64,000 nt of DNA from Salsuginibacillus halophilus (GTDB lineage Bacteria; Bacillota; Bacilli; Bacillales; Marinococcaceae), in NCBI RefSeq assembly GCF_003014715.1, contig NZ_PYAV01000013.1:1-64000 (forward strand), given 5' to 3'. Of the stretch, positions 25,814-35,322 are shown one piece after another (position 1 is the stretch's first letter; every line of letters begins with the position of its first letter). The position numbers were made by a program, and so were the translations under genes. The notes below the pieces were generated by a model. That model did no database searches. It was not told where the DNA came from and was given only the letters and a program-made list of their open reading frames with translations.

Positions 25814-26248
25814 ATGCACTTAAAAAAATATACAGACTACGCATTACGCGTATTAATTTATGCAGCGGCGAAACCGGAAAGTGAGCTTGTGAATAAAAAA
25901 GAGATCGCTGAAGCATATGGGATATCAGAAAACCATATCGCAAAAATTGTGTATGAATTAAGTAAGTTCGGCTTGATTGAAACCATACGCGGCCGCGGTG
26001 GCGGCATTCAGCTTGCTGATAAACCTTCACAAATTAATGTGGGCGACGTTGTCCGGAAAATGGAGGGGGACTTTGCTTTATTTGAATGTTTTGATCCAAA
26101 AACGAACGATTGTGTACTTACCCCGGCATGTAAACTTCGCCATGTACTGCATGATGCACTCGGAGCGTTTTTAGAAGTGCTTGACCAATATACGCTCGAA
26201 GATATGGTTGAAAATCGTGAAGAGCTCCGGCATCTGCTTGGATTTTAA
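25814..26248 (+). CDS. nsrR: Rrf2-family NO-sensing repressor
   Basis: Rrf2-type regulator of 144 residues. An N-terminal winged helix (KYTDYALRVLIYAA, then YGISENHIAKIVYELSK, then GRGGGIQLA) binds DNA. Three Cys in the pattern C-x8-C-x5-C (FECFDPKTNDCVLTPACKL, about 93-108) would hold an Fe-S cluster destroyed by NO. With hmp divergent next door, NsrR rather than IscR or CymR is the best assignment. Expected to repress hmp and perhaps itself and the downstream dehydrogenase. Confidence 0.92.
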   Translation: MHLKKYTDYALRVLIYAAAKPESELVNKKEIAEAYGISENHIAKIVYELSKFGLIETIRGRGGGIQLADKPSQINVGDVVRKMEGDFALFECFDPKTNDCVLTPACKLRHVLHDALGAFLEVLDQYTLEDMVENREELRHLLGF

Positions 26249-26328
26249 TCTCCATGCTTACATTGTGAGGTCAGCGGGTATAGGTGAATGTATCGTCAAC
26301 TTCATATTGAATGGAGGCGGAGCTTCAT

Positions 26329-27750
26329 ATGGAAGGCAAGCTGTTTATTCAAGGAAAGTGGCAGGGTGGTGACACATTTGATGTAACCAACCCGGCTGAT
26401 GGTTCAAAGGTGGGTACTGCAGTGGATGCCGGCAGTAAAGAAACGGCTGAAGCCGTGAAAGCAGCGTCAGAAGCTTTTACATCCTGGTCGCAGAAAACCG
26501 CTGAGGAGCGGGGGAAATACTTAAAAAAACTGCAGGCGTTGATGCTTGAACACCGCGATGAGCTTGGAGAATTAATTACGAAAGAGATGGGTAAACCATT
26601 GCAGGAAGCCAAAGGTGAAGTGGAGTATGCTGCTTCATTTTTAGAATGGTTTGCTGAAGAAGGCCGGCGTGCTTACGGTGATATTATTCCTTCAAACGCT
26701 CGTTCGAAACGGTTTATGGTATTCAAGCAGCCGGTCGGTGTCGTTGGTGCAATCACCCCGTGGAATTTTCCGCAGGCCATGGTGACACGCAAAGTCGCAC
26801 CGGCGCTTGCAGCAGGGTGTACTGTCGTCTTAAAGCCGGCAGAGGACACGCCGCTTTCAGCAGTAAAGTTTGCTGAGCTTTGTGAACAGGCAGGTCTTCC
26901 GGCTGGGGTTTTCAATCTCGTTACTGGGGATGCAAAAGGAATCGGTGATGAGCTTTTAAACCAGGAGAAGGTGAGAAAAGTTACGTTTACTGGTTCAACG
27001 GCTGTCGGTAAGCACTTAATGCAAGGCTCAGCTGAACACGTGAAAAAGATTTCCTTAGAACTAGGCGGACATGCACCTGTTATTGTTTTAAACGATGCAG
27101 ATTTAGATCTGGCAGTAGCAGAAACGGCAGCTTCAAAGTTCAGAAACGCCGGGCAGACTTGTGTATGTGCCAACCGGGTGTATGTGCAGGCTGATGTGTA
27201 TGAAGCATTTGTGGAAAAGTTTAAGGAAAAAGCTGCGTCAATGAACGTTGGTGACGGGATGGACACATCGAATCAGCTTGGCCCGCTAATTAACAAAGAA
27301 GCTTATGACAAGGTGGATCGTCACGTTAAGGACGCCCGTGAACAAGGGGCAATTGTAGAAACCGGCGGTGAAGGCTTCTCAAAAGATGGCGGCTGGTTTT
27401 ATAAACCAACTGTGCTTTCTAATGTGACCCACGATATGGTCATGATGGAGGAAGAGACCTTCGGGCCGGTAGCACCTATCCAGAAGGTTGAAACAGTTGA
27501 AGAAGCGGTGGAGCTGGCAAATGCTTCGCGTTACGGCTTAGCTGCGTACTTCTTTACAGAAAACATGAAAACCGGCATGCATGTCGCAGAAAATTTAGCG
27601 TTTGGCATTGTCGGTTGGAATGATGGACGTCCTTCAGCAGCTGAAGCTCCATTTGGCGGCATGAAAGAGAGCGGCTTAGACCGGGAAGGCGGCCGCGAAG
27701 GACTTGAAGCGTTTCTTGAAACGAAGTACGTTTCATTAGGTGTTAAATAG
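26329..27750 (+). CDS. aldehyde dehydrogenase (succinate-semialdehyde-type)
   Basis: NAD(P)-dependent aldehyde dehydrogenase of 473 residues, closest by motif to GabD-type succinate-semialdehyde dehydrogenases. Motifs: NPADGSKVG near the start, ITPWNFPQAMVTRK, VLKPAEDTPLSA, FTGSTAVGK, catalytic Glu in LELGGHAPVIV, catalytic Cys in GQTCVCANRV, and EETFGPVAPI. The substrate is not provable from sequence. Start ATG 26329 after GGAGGCGGAG. It sits 80 bases after nsrR, possibly in the same nitrosative-stress unit. Confidence 0.88.
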   Translation: MEGKLFIQGKWQGGDTFDVTNPADGSKVGTAVDAGSKETAEAVKAASEAFTSWSQKTAEERGKYLKKLQALMLEHRDELGELITKEMGKPLQEAKGEVEYAASFLEWFAEEGRRAYGDIIPSNARSKRFMVFKQPVGVVGAITPWNFPQAMVTRKVAPALAAGCTVVLKPAEDTPLSAVKFAELCEQAGLPAGVFNLVTGDAKGIGDELLNQEKVRKVTFTGSTAVGKHLMQGSAEHVKKISLELGGHAPVIVLNDADLDLAVAETAASKFRNAGQTCVCANRVYVQADVYEAFVEKFKEKAASMNVGDGMDTSNQLGPLINKEAYDKVDRHVKDAREQGAIVETGGEGFSKDGGWFYKPTVLSNVTHDMVMMEEETFGPVAPIQKVETVEEAVELANASRYGLAAYFFTENMKTGMHVAENLAFGIVGWNDGRPSAAEAPFGGMKESGLDREGGREGLEAFLETKYVSLGVK

Positions 27751-27844
27751 TTGAATTTAGGCATGTTTCGCACTTTCTAATCTCAATTTTGCAGAAGCGG
27801 ACAAGGTTTTGTCGAGAATTTAAACTTTCTTGAAAAAATTGTCC

Positions 27845-27871
27845 GTTTCAGCAGGGGGTTACTTGAGGTAT
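27845..27871 (+). promoter_or_regulatory. possible sigma-B promoter of hpf
   Basis: GTTTCA, 15 bases, AGGTAT: five of six matches to each half of the sigma-B consensus with slightly long spacing. The B. subtilis homologue of the downstream gene is under sigma-B and sigma-H control, which makes it plausible. Confidence 0.35.
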
Positions 27872-27905
27872 ATAGAAGAGTGTAGACACGAAAGGAGGAG
27901 TCTTG

Positions 27906-28478
27906 ATGAATTTTAATATTCGAGGCGAAAACATCGAAGTAAGCGAGTCTTTACGGGGATACGTGGAAAAGAAAATTAGTAAATTGGAGCGTTATTTTGA
28001 TTCGACACCGATTGCTGATGTCCACGTTAACCTGAAAGTTCTCAATAACGAACAAAGCGTTGAAGTTACAATCCCTATGCCTCAGCTTCTTCTCCGGGCT
28101 GAAGAGACGCACAACGATATGTATGCAGCGATCGACCTTGTCGTCGAAAAGCTGGAGCGTCAAATCCGAAAGCATAAAACTCGTGTCAACCGTAAGTTTA
28201 GACAGCAAAACGGTGAAGTTAAACAAACATTTGTCGATGATATCGAAGAGCTGAATTATGTCGACTTTGATGAAGATGAAGGTGTAGAAGAGGATAATGT
28301 AGACATTGTCCGTACAAAACGATTTAACTTAAAGCCGATGGATGCAGAAGAAGCAGTCCTGCAGATGGATATGCTCGGCCACAACTTCTTCGTATTCTCC
28401 AATGCGGTAAGCGGTGACACAAGCGTGGTTTATCGTCGTAATGATGGCAAGTACGGCTTGATTGAGCCGGAATCTTAA
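27906..28478 (+). CDS. hpf: long-form ribosome hibernation promoting factor
   Basis: Protein of 190 residues with the two-domain long HPF architecture: an N-terminal RaiA/S30AE domain (1-100, FNIRGENIEVSESLRGYVEKK type start) and a C-terminal dimerisation domain (about 130-190, VRTKRFNLKPMDAEEAVLQM, then FVFSNA and DGKYGLIEP). It dimerises 70S ribosomes into 100S particles in stationary phase. The ATG at 27906 with AAGGAGG 7 bases away is preferred over the adjacent TTG. It ends in a strong terminator. Confidence 0.95.
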   Translation: MNFNIRGENIEVSESLRGYVEKKISKLERYFDSTPIADVHVNLKVLNNEQSVEVTIPMPQLLLRAEETHNDMYAAIDLVVEKLERQIRKHKTRVNRKFRQQNGEVKQTFVDDIEELNYVDFDEDEGVEEDNVDIVRTKRFNLKPMDAEEAVLQMDMLGHNFFVFSNAVSGDTSVVYRRNDGKYGLIEPES

Positions 28479-28500
28479 GCCGGAACAGAAATTATAAACA

Positions 28501-28537
28501 AAGCAGAAGCTGCTGAAAAGGCAGCTTCTGCTTTTTT
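28501..28537 (+). terminator. terminator of hpf
   Basis: AAGCAGAAGCTGC pairs with GCAGCTTCTGCTT with a 7-base loop, followed by TTTTTT. It isolates hpf from secA. Confidence 0.92.
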
Positions 28538-28592
28538 ACGTTCAGCAGTAAAGGGTTGACGTTTTTAGCGACATTTTAGCGGTAAGGCTTGA

Positions 28593-28621
28593 TTGTAACG
28601 TTGCAATGGAATTGATACAAT
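28593..28621 (+). promoter_or_regulatory. sigma-A promoter of secA
   Basis: TTGTAA, 17 bases, TACAAT with a TGA extension before the -10, 60 bases upstream of the secA ATG. Confidence 0.6.
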
Positions 28622-28680
28622 AGAACTTAAGTGTGGCGCCTTACATTGGAGCCAGTGGAAGAGAGGGCGATGATACGTAT

Positions 28681-31209
28681 ATGTTAGGACTTTTGAAAAA
28701 AGTTGTCGGGGATACAGATCAACGCATCGTTAAAAAGATGCAGAAGCGTGTGGATCAAATTGAGACGCATATTGAAGATGTTAAGAAGTTAACAGATGAT
28801 GGCTTACGACAGAAGACGGAAGAATTTAAAGAGCGTTACCAAAACGGTGAAAAGCTTGACCAGCTGCTGCCGGAAGCTTACGCCGTCGTAAGTGAAGGCG
28901 CAACAAGGTCACTAGGCATGACGCCGTTTCGTGTTCAGCATTTAGGTGCCATTGCTTTACATGATGGAGATATTGCTGAAATGAAAACTGGTGAAGGTAA
29001 AACGCTTGTTGCAACGATGCCAGTGTATTTAAATGCTTTAACTGGTAAAGGTGTACATGTGGTAACGGTAAACGATTACCTGGCAGGCCGCGACAGTGAG
29101 GATATGGGCGTTTTGTATAACTTCCTCGGGTTGTCTGTTGGTTTAAATCAAAAAGGAATGACAAAGCTGGAAAAGCAGGAAGCGTATAACTGCGATATAA
29201 CGTATGGTACGAATAATGAATTTGGTTTTGATTATCTACGCGATAACATGGTGCTTTATCAAGAGCAGATGGTCCAGCGCGATCTTCACTTTGCGATCGT
29301 CGATGAAGTGGACTCGATTTTAATTGATGAAGCGCGGACGCCGTTAATTATTTCCGGGTCAGTAGATCAATCGACAAAACTATACGGGTTTGCAGACCAG
29401 CTTGTACGCTATTTAAAAGTTGATGAAGATTTCACGTTTGATGAGAAAACGAAAAACGTTCAACTTACCGAAGAGGGCGTTAATAAAACAGAACGTTATT
29501 TTCAGCTTGATAACTTGTATGACCAGGATAACGTTCAGGTGAATCACCACATTAACCAAGCTTTAAAAGCTCATCAAGCGATGGTGCGCGATGAGGATTA
29601 TGTCGTTGATGAAGATGGTGTTGTTATCGTTGACCAGTTTACCGGCCGTTTAATGAAAGGCCGGCGGTACGGCGACGGGCTGCACCAAGCGATTGAAGCA
29701 AAAGAAGGGCTGCCAATTCAAAAAGAAAGCATGACCCTGGCTTCAATTACATTCCAGAACTACTTCAGAATGTATGAAAAACTTGCTGGTATGACAGGTA
29801 CAGCGAAAACGGAAGAAGAAGAATTCCGTAACGTTTATCAAATGAACGTTACTTCAATTCCGACAAACGAGCCGATTGTACGCGATGATAAGTCTGACCT
29901 AATTTATAAAACGCAAAATGCGAAATTTAAAGCTGCCGCTGATCAGATTGAAGAGCTTCACGAAAAAGGTCAGCCGGTGCTTGTTGGTACAGCAAGTGTT
30001 GATACGTCTGAACTTGTTTCAAACATGTTAAAAAAGCGGCGCGTACCGCACGACGTTTTAAACGCGAAAAACCATGAAAACGAAGCGAAAATCATTGAAA
30101 ATGCCGGCGAACGCGGTGCGGTTACCATCGCCACCAACATGGCTGGACGTGGAACTGACATTAAGCTTGGTAATGGTGTGCGCGAGCTTGGCGGGTTATT
30201 TGTACTCGGTACAGAGCGCCACGAAAGCCGCCGGATCGATAATCAGCTCCGCGGACGTTCAGGTCGTCAAGGTGATCCGGGTGCATCGCAGTTTTACTTG
30301 TCGATGGAAGATGATGTGATGCGCCGCTTTGGTTCTGAAAACATGTACAACATGATGGAAAAGCTCGGAATGGATGAAGATCAGCCGATTGAAAGCCGTC
30401 TAGTTACGAGAGCTGTAGAAAAAGCGCAGCAGCGCGTTGAAGGACGCAATCAGGATTCGCGTAAGCAGATTTTACAGTACGACGATGTGATGCGCGAACA
30501 GCGTGATATCATTTATGCACAGCGTAAAGAAGTGCTAGAATCTGAAAACTTAAGCAGCATTGTGAAAGATATGATCAAACGTGTCATTGAACGCGGTGTG
30601 CAGGCACACACACCAGAAGATGAAGTCCCGGAAGACTGGGATTTAGAAGCCATTGTAAGATATATGAACGGCACGGTGCTATTTGAAGGTGACTTGTCTT
30701 CCGATGAATTATGGGGCAAAGAACCGGAAGAAATGATCGAGCTGATTAATGAAAAAGCAAAAGCATATTACGATGAGAAAGAAGCGTCTTATGGCGAAGA
30801 GATGCGTGAGTTTGAAAAAGTGATTATGCTTCGAGCGGTCGACCGAAAGTGGATGAACCATATTGATCAAATGGATCAGCTGCGTCAAGGCATTCACCTC
30901 CGCGCTTACGGGCAGAATGATCCGCTCCGTGACTACAAGTTTGAAGGCTTCAACATGTTTGAAGAAATGATCAACAACATTGAAGAAGAAGTTGTTACTT
31001 ACGTGTTAAAAGCCGAAATTAAAGAAAACGTAGAACGCGAAACCGTAGCTGAAGGTGAAGCGGTACATGGGAATAATACCGAAAAAGAGCGTAAGAAAAA
31101 TCAAAAGAAACAGCCGGTACAACGTGGCCAGACGATCGGGCGTAATGATCCGTGTCCTTGTGGCAGCGGTAAGAAGTACAAGCAGTGCTGCGGTCAAAAC
31201 GCAGGTTGA
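28681..31209 (+). CDS. secA: preprotein translocase ATPase SecA
   Basis: SecA motor of 842 residues that drives secretory proteins through SecYEG. Walker [14 protein letters not shown] (about 100), the DEAD-type [27 protein letters not shown] and the second helicase motif region [13 protein letters not shown] are all present. The C-terminal zinc tail [14 protein letters not shown] binds SecB or ribosomes. Start: ATG at 28681 gives the conserved N-terminus MLGLLKKV; upstream in-frame codons are not SecA-like. prfB follows 25 bases later. Confidence 0.98.
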   Translation: MLGLLKKVVGDTDQRIVKKMQKRVDQIETHIEDVKKLTDDGLRQKTEEFKERYQNGEKLDQLLPEAYAVVSEGATRSLGMTPFRVQHLGAIALHDGDIAEMKTGEGKTLVATMPVYLNALTGKGVHVVTVNDYLAGRDSEDMGVLYNFLGLSVGLNQKGMTKLEKQEAYNCDITYGTNNEFGFDYLRDNMVLYQEQMVQRDLHFAIVDEVDSILIDEARTPLIISGSVDQSTKLYGFADQLVRYLKVDEDFTFDEKTKNVQLTEEGVNKTERYFQLDNLYDQDNVQVNHHINQALKAHQAMVRDEDYVVDEDGVVIVDQFTGRLMKGRRYGDGLHQAIEAKEGLPIQKESMTLASITFQNYFRMYEKLAGMTGTAKTEEEEFRNVYQMNVTSIPTNEPIVRDDKSDLIYKTQNAKFKAAADQIEELHEKGQPVLVGTASVDTSELVSNMLKKRRVPHDVLNAKNHENEAKIIENAGERGAVTIATNMAGRGTDIKLGNGVRELGGLFVLGTERHESRRIDNQLRGRSGRQGDPGASQFYLSMEDDVMRRFGSENMYNMMEKLGMDEDQPIESRLVTRAVEKAQQRVEGRNQDSRKQILQYDDVMREQRDIIYAQRKEVLESENLSSIVKDMIKRVIERGVQAHTPEDEVPEDWDLEAIVRYMNGTVLFEGDLSSDELWGKEPEEMIELINEKAKAYYDEKEASYGEEMREFEKVIMLRAVDRKWMNHIDQMDQLRQGIHLRAYGQNDPLRDYKFEGFNMFEEMINNIEEEVVTYVLKAEIKENVERETVAEGEAVHGNNTEKERKKNQKKQPVQRGQTIGRNDPCPCGSGKKYKQCCGQNAG

Positions 31210-31234
31210 TGATTGTTAAACGAGGTGAGCGCCG

Positions 31235-32333
31235 ATGGATATGACAGAAATGCGTCAAGAACTTGAAAGTATGGCTAAGCGTTTAGCGGACTTCAGGGGG
31301 TCTCTTTGACATCGCTCAAAAAGAAGAGCGGATTGCAGAGCTTGAACAACAAATGACAGAGCCCGGTTTTTGGGATAACCAAAAAGTTTCACAGGCTGTT
31401 ATTGATGAAACGAACCAGCATAAAGAAGTCGCAAACGGCTTAAAACAATTGGAAGAATCATTAGAAAATCTTGAAGTCACGTATGAACTCGCTTCTGAAG
31501 ATGAAGGAATGCTCGAAGAATTAGAGCCCGGCATTCGCCAGTTGAACGAAGAAATCAATGACTTTGAGCTGCAGATTTTGTTAAACAAGCCTTACGACCG
31601 GCAAAGTGCCATGCTCGAGATCCACCCGGGCGCCGGCGGTACAGAGTCACAGGACTGGGCGTCGATGTTGTTGCGGATGTACACCCGCTGGGCAGAACGC
31701 CGTGGTTTTAGCGTAGATACACTTGACTACTTACCAGGGGACGAAGCTGGGCTAAAAAGTGTGACATTGCATGTAAAAGGTCATAACGCCTATGGCTATT
31801 TAAAAGCGGAAAAAGGTGTGCACCGGCTCGTGCGCATTTCCCCGTTTGATTCTTCCGGGCGGAGGCACACGTCGTTTGCTTCAGTAGATGTGATGCCTGA
31901 ATTGGATGACACTGTTGAGCTTGATATACGTAGTGAAGATTTGAAGGTGGATACGTACAGAGCAAGTGGTGCTGGGGGACAGCACATTAACACGACTGAC
32001 TCGGCTGTCCGTATTACGCACCAGCCGACTGGGGTGGTCGTACAGTGTCAAAATGAGCGCTCGCAGATTAAAAACCGTGAAGCAGCGATGAAGATGCTCC
32101 GCGCCCGCTTATATCAGCTGGAGATTGAAAAGCAGCAGGAAGAAATTGATGAGCTTCGCGGCGATCAAGGTGAAATCGGCTGGGGTAATCAAATTCGTTC
32201 TTACGTCTTTCACCCGTACAATATGGTAAAAGATCACCGTACGAACCACGAAGTCGGCAATACCCAGGCAGTCATGGACGGGAGCTTAGATCGGTTTATC
32301 GATGCGTACTTGCGCTTAGATGTAAGCGTGTAA
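31235..32333 (+). CDS. prfB: peptide chain release factor 2, programmed +1 frameshift
   Basis: RF2 of about 365 residues, read from two frames. The first 24 codons (ATG 31235) end at CTT TGA (stop 31307-31309); skipping T31307 gives Leu-Asp and continues in frame to 32333. The internal Shine-Dalgarno-like AGGGGG lies 3 bases before CTT, as in the classic autoregulatory site where low RF2 favours the shift. The GGQ motif ([16 protein letters not shown]) and the SPF stop-recognition tripeptide (RISPFD) are intact. It follows secA and ends in a hairpin terminator abutted by a mobile element. Confidence 0.97.
31296..31309 (+). promoter_or_regulatory. prfB +1 frameshift signal
   Basis: AGGGGGTCTCTTTGA (from A31295): Shine-Dalgarno mimic, slippery CTT and in-frame UGA, followed by C. 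This is the standard RF2 autoregulation cassette, so the interrupted frame is not a mutation. Confidence 0.95.
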
Positions 32334-32391
32334 CTGAGTGAACCTGTCCTGGCTGAATGAAATCGTACGCTTAGAGTCGAAGTCAGCTCAG

Positions 32392-32414
32392 AAAGCCCGC
32401 AAATTGCGGGCTTT
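32392..32414 (+). terminator. prfB terminator, T tract cut by element E
   Basis: AAAGCCCGC pairs with GCGGGCTTT (5-base loop). Only three T residues follow the stem before the inverted-repeat end of element E begins, suggesting the T tract was displaced by insertion. Confidence 0.75.
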
Positions 32415-32938
32415 AAGTTTGTAGACAAACTTTTAAAAGAAAGGAAGGCTGACGTTGTTTTTCGGCGGACGCTTGCCACGGGTACGGCCTCAACTTCCTC
32501 GGCAGAAGATCACTGCCTGCGGGATTTTCGGCTCGTACTGTTCCCGTAGGCGTCGCCGCCGATGCTTGTCAGCCTTGCGTTATTTGATGGTCATGAATTG
32601 TAGAGATTTTTTGTTTAAGTAAGCAATATCTAAATGAATCCTTTTCATTATGATGCTTCATAAATGAGGAAACGAACCCTATACATCGGAAATGTTAGAT
32701 GATCTTTAAATTGACAAGTGACCGAAACGAATGACGGCGACGCCCAAGAGGGGCAAGCGCAGGATGAAGATCCCGCAATGAGCGGTTTTTCACGCGCAAG
32801 CTGATACGTTATCCGGCGGCAAAGCTGACACGACTCAATCAAGCGTAAGCGCTGATTGAGTCGATGTCGCACTTGTGCCGTTGGTGAAAGCGAGTATATT
32901 TCCTGTGCCTATCATTTAAATCATACCTTATGGGAAAG
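32415..32938 (+). mobile_element. family 1/family 2 chimeric element, copy E
   Basis: Left end AGTTTGTAGACAAACTTTT and a complete domain 1 follow directly on the prfB terminator. The inner domain-1 pair is ACGGG/CCCGT here, a compensatory change from copies A and B. Domain 2 starts (GTGACCGAAACGAATGACGG, near 32719) but switches near 32755 into family 2 sequence (ATCCCGCAATGAGCGG to CTTATGGG). The family 1 right end is absent. Recombination or insertion of family 2 into family 1 explains it. Confidence 0.7.
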
Positions 32939-33004
32939 TCGTTTTTAATGTTTTTGGAATCAGGCATGTATCCTTTAGCACATTACTACTTTAACGAAGT
33001 TCCA

Positions 33005-33033
33005 TTCCCAAAGGTTGGGGTTCTTGCTATACT
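33005..33033 (+). promoter_or_regulatory. promoter of the YitT-family gene
   Basis: TTCCCA, 17 bases, TATACT with an upstream TGC extension, 36 bases before the ATG. Confidence 0.5.
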
Positions 33034-33069
33034 TTGTAGCGGCAGTCTTGCACGTTAAGGAGGATATGT

Positions 33070-33942
33070 ATGCGTGAGCGCAGCAGACGAAACGGCGTAC
33101 CTGAACCGCGGGCACAGGTACTCATCAATACGTTAATGATTTTTGGAGGTTCTGCTCTTGTTGCGGTCGCTTATAACCTTTTCTTGCTACCGAACCGGAT
33201 TGCTTCGGGAGGCGTCAGTGGTTTTGCGACAATTGTTTATGAAGTATTTGAAGTTCTGCCTGCAATTACACTGTGGGCGTTAAATATTCCATTGTTTATT
33301 ACCGGACTCTTTTTACTTGGCGGGTGGCGTTACGGAGGGAAAACGATTGTTGGAACGTTGTTTTTACCTTTCGTTGTTTACCTTACCCAAGATTGGCCGG
33401 CTGCAACGAGTGATCCGCTGTTAGGTGCTTTATTTGGAGGAATAGGTGTAGGTTTAGGTTTAGGTCTTGTGTTTCGAGCACATGCTTCAACCGGTGGCAC
33501 AGATTTAGCAGCACAAATTATACATAAGTTTACGGGAGCTTCATTAGGCACGGCTGTATTTATTATGGACGGCTTAATTGTAGCTACGTCAGCCTTTGTT
33601 TTCAGTATTGAATTTGCGCTATATGCTTTGATTAGTTTATTTATCACCGGGCGGACGATAGATTTTGTACAAACCGGGGTGAAAGACCAAAAAATGGCTT
33701 TTATCGTTACGGACGAAGAGGAAGCTGTACGCGATGCTTTATTTGAACAAGTCGACCGCGGTGTTACAAAGTTAACAGCAGAAGGCGGTTATACGAAGGA
33801 GAAAAAGCCAATGTTATTGTGTGTCGTGGAGCGTAATGAGGTCACAAAATTGAAACAAGTGGTGCAAAGGACTGATGCATCAGCTTTTGTTGTTGTCACC
33901 AATGCCTCTGAAGTACTTGGAGAGGGTTTTAAATCGACATAA
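33070..33942 (+). CDS. yvjA: YitT-family membrane protein (YvjA)
   Basis: Protein of 290 residues: five to six membrane segments (about 15-195, with PNRIASGGVSGFATIVYE and ASTGGTDLAAQII, the family signatures) and a C-terminal cytosolic DUF2179 domain (about 205-290, RGVTKLTAEGGYTKEKKPML). The molecular role of YitT proteins is unknown. Its place between prfB and cccB is that of yvjA in B. subtilis. Start ATG 33070 follows AAGGAGG. Confidence 0.9.
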   Translation: MRERSRRNGVPEPRAQVLINTLMIFGGSALVAVAYNLFLLPNRIASGGVSGFATIVYEVFEVLPAITLWALNIPLFITGLFLLGGWRYGGKTIVGTLFLPFVVYLTQDWPAATSDPLLGALFGGIGVGLGLGLVFRAHASTGGTDLAAQIIHKFTGASLGTAVFIMDGLIVATSAFVFSIEFALYALISLFITGRTIDFVQTGVKDQKMAFIVTDEEEAVRDALFEQVDRGVTKLTAEGGYTKEKKPMLLCVVERNEVTKLKQVVQRTDASAFVVVTNASEVLGEGFKST

Positions 33943-34010
33943 ATCGGTTATAATATAGGAGCAGGTTTCTTAGTGATCCAGCAAATGAAAAGACAGGAGG
34001 TACACCGCTT

Positions 34011-34394
34011 ATGAAAAAGTATTTGTTGACCATTGGTGCAGCTGCCCTCGTACTTAGTGCTTGCGGCACAGACGAAGCAGGTGAGCCGCAGGATCCCGTA
34101 GCAGAAAACGGTGAAGAAGAAGCAGCAGACGATGATAACGGCGATGAAGAAGAAGCCGATGATGATGGTGAAGGCGAAACATATGATGCTGATGAAATGG
34201 AAGCGGTTTATGAACAAAACTGCTTAAGCTGTCACGGTGAAAACCTCGAAGGCGACGGCGGTAACCCAGGCATTCAAGGTCTTGACGAAGACAGTGTTCA
34301 CACAGCAATCGAAGAGGGTCCAGGCGCTATGCCGGCAGACCTTGTCGAAGGTGAGGAAGCTGAAGAGCTTTCCGCTTGGGTTGCAGACCAGTAA
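34011..34394 (+). CDS. cccB: cytochrome c551 lipoprotein
   Basis: Small haem protein of 127 residues. The lipobox LSAC (Cys about 18) anchors it outside the membrane as a lipoprotein. An extremely acidic Asp/Glu linker (about 20-62) leads to a single c-type haem domain with CLSCH (about 72-76) and axial Met in GAMPADL. It carries electrons to terminal oxidases. The linker is much more acidic than the short spacer of B. subtilis CccB, fitting a saline host. Ribosome binding site GACAGGAGGT. Confidence 0.94.
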   Translation: MKKYLLTIGAAALVLSACGTDEAGEPQDPVAENGEEEAADDDNGDEEEADDDGEGETYDADEMEAVYEQNCLSCHGENLEGDGGNPGIQGLDEDSVHTAIEEGPGAMPADLVEGEEAEELSAWVADQ

Positions 34395-34405
34395 ATCCTA
34401 TGCTT

Positions 34406-34434
34406 GAACGCCCGCCCCCTCGGGCGTTCTTTTC
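34406..34434 (+). terminator. terminator of cccB
   Basis: GAACGCCCG pairs with CGGGCGTTC around CCCCCT, followed by TTTTC. Confidence 0.85.
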
Positions 34435-34534
34435 ACAATAATGCAGCTTTCCTTTCTGTTGCATTTATTACTCCACGTTTGCGGAAATGAAATAAAAATG
34501 TTAAATGATTTTCCCTTATCAATATGTCGCTTAA

Positions 34535-34543
34535 TGATATAAT
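34535..34543 (+). promoter_or_regulatory. extended -10 of the ftsEX operon
   Basis: TGATATAAT: a consensus TATAAT with a TGn extension and no good -35, about 93 bases upstream of the ftsE start. Confidence 0.5.
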
Positions 34544-34635
34544 GAGGGAGGATTTTGCGTGTCACGCTTAAAATTGTAACTATACAAGGGATGCGTGAGC
34601 GTAAAATGCACGTTTTCTTTGAGGGAAGTGATCGT

Positions 34636-35322
34636 TTGATAGAGATGCGCGATGTCACCAAGACTTATGGTAACGGCATCACGGCAGTCAATAACATTAA
34701 TGTGTTTATTGATAAAGGCGAGTTCGTTTATGTTGTTGGCCCAAGCGGTGCCGGCAAGTCAACGTTTATAAAGATGACATATTTAGAAGAGCGTCCAACG
34801 GCCGGAAAGATTTATATGAATGGCACAGATTTGGACGAACTCAAGCGCAAGCATATTCCATTGCTGCGCAGAAATATCGGAGTAGTTTTCCAAGATTTTA
34901 AGCTTTTGCCGAAACTGAGCGTCTTTGAAAATATTGCTTTTGCTTTAGAAGTACTTGAAGAACCTCGTCACGTCATTAAAAAGCGAGTTTTTGAAGTTCT
35001 CGATTTAGTGCGCTTAAAAAATAAGGCGCGTTTTTACCCGCAGGAGCTTTCCGGCGGTGAACAACAGCGGGTTTCGATTGCCCGGGCGATGATTAACCAT
35101 CCGCCGATCCTGATTGCTGATGAACCGACAGGAAATCTTGACCCACAAACGTCTTGGGGGATTATGGATGTACTTCAAGAGATTAATGCACGTGGAACCA
35201 CCGTGGTTATGGCAACGCATAATAAAGAGATTGTGAATGTATCACCTAAGCGTGTGATTGCTTTTGAAGGTGGCAGGGTTACAAGAGACGAGCAGAGGGG
35301 GCGCTACGCATATGAAAAGTAG
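34636..35322 (+). CDS. ftsE: cell-division ABC transporter ATPase FtsE
   Basis: ABC ATPase of 228 residues, the family's normal length. Walker [10 protein letters not shown] (about 36-44), Q-loop VFQDFKLLP, signature [15 protein letters not shown], Walker [12 protein letters not shown] and H-loop ATHN are complete. The TTG start at 34636 gives the conserved [14 protein letters not shown]-terminus and has GAGGGA upstream; longer versions lack homology. With FtsX it controls cell-wall hydrolysis. It overlaps ftsX by 11 bases. Confidence 0.93.
   Translation: MIEMRDVTKTYGNGITAVNNINVFIDKGEFVYVVGPSGAGKSTFIKMTYLEERPTAGKIYMNGTDLDELKRKHIPLLRRNIGVVFQDFKLLPKLSVFENIAFALEVLEEPRHVIKKRVFEVLDLVRLKNKARFYPQELSGGEQQRVSIARAMINHPPILIADEPTGNLDPQTSWGIMDVLQEINARGTTVVMATHNKEIVNVSPKRVIAFEGGRVTRDEQRGRYAYEK

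Larger units (their letters stand above)
32334..33069. other. 736-base gap: terminator, chimeric repeat, promoter
   Basis: Contains the prfB terminator (32392-32414), element E (family 1 fused to part of family 2, about 32415-32938) and the promoter of the YitT-family gene. No coding sequence is seen. Confidence 0.8.

Noticed and set aside
31235-31309. prfB as a frameshifted pseudogene
   Set aside because: The stop lies in the standard RF2 programmed-frameshift context and the remaining frame is full length with intact GGQ and SPF motifs.
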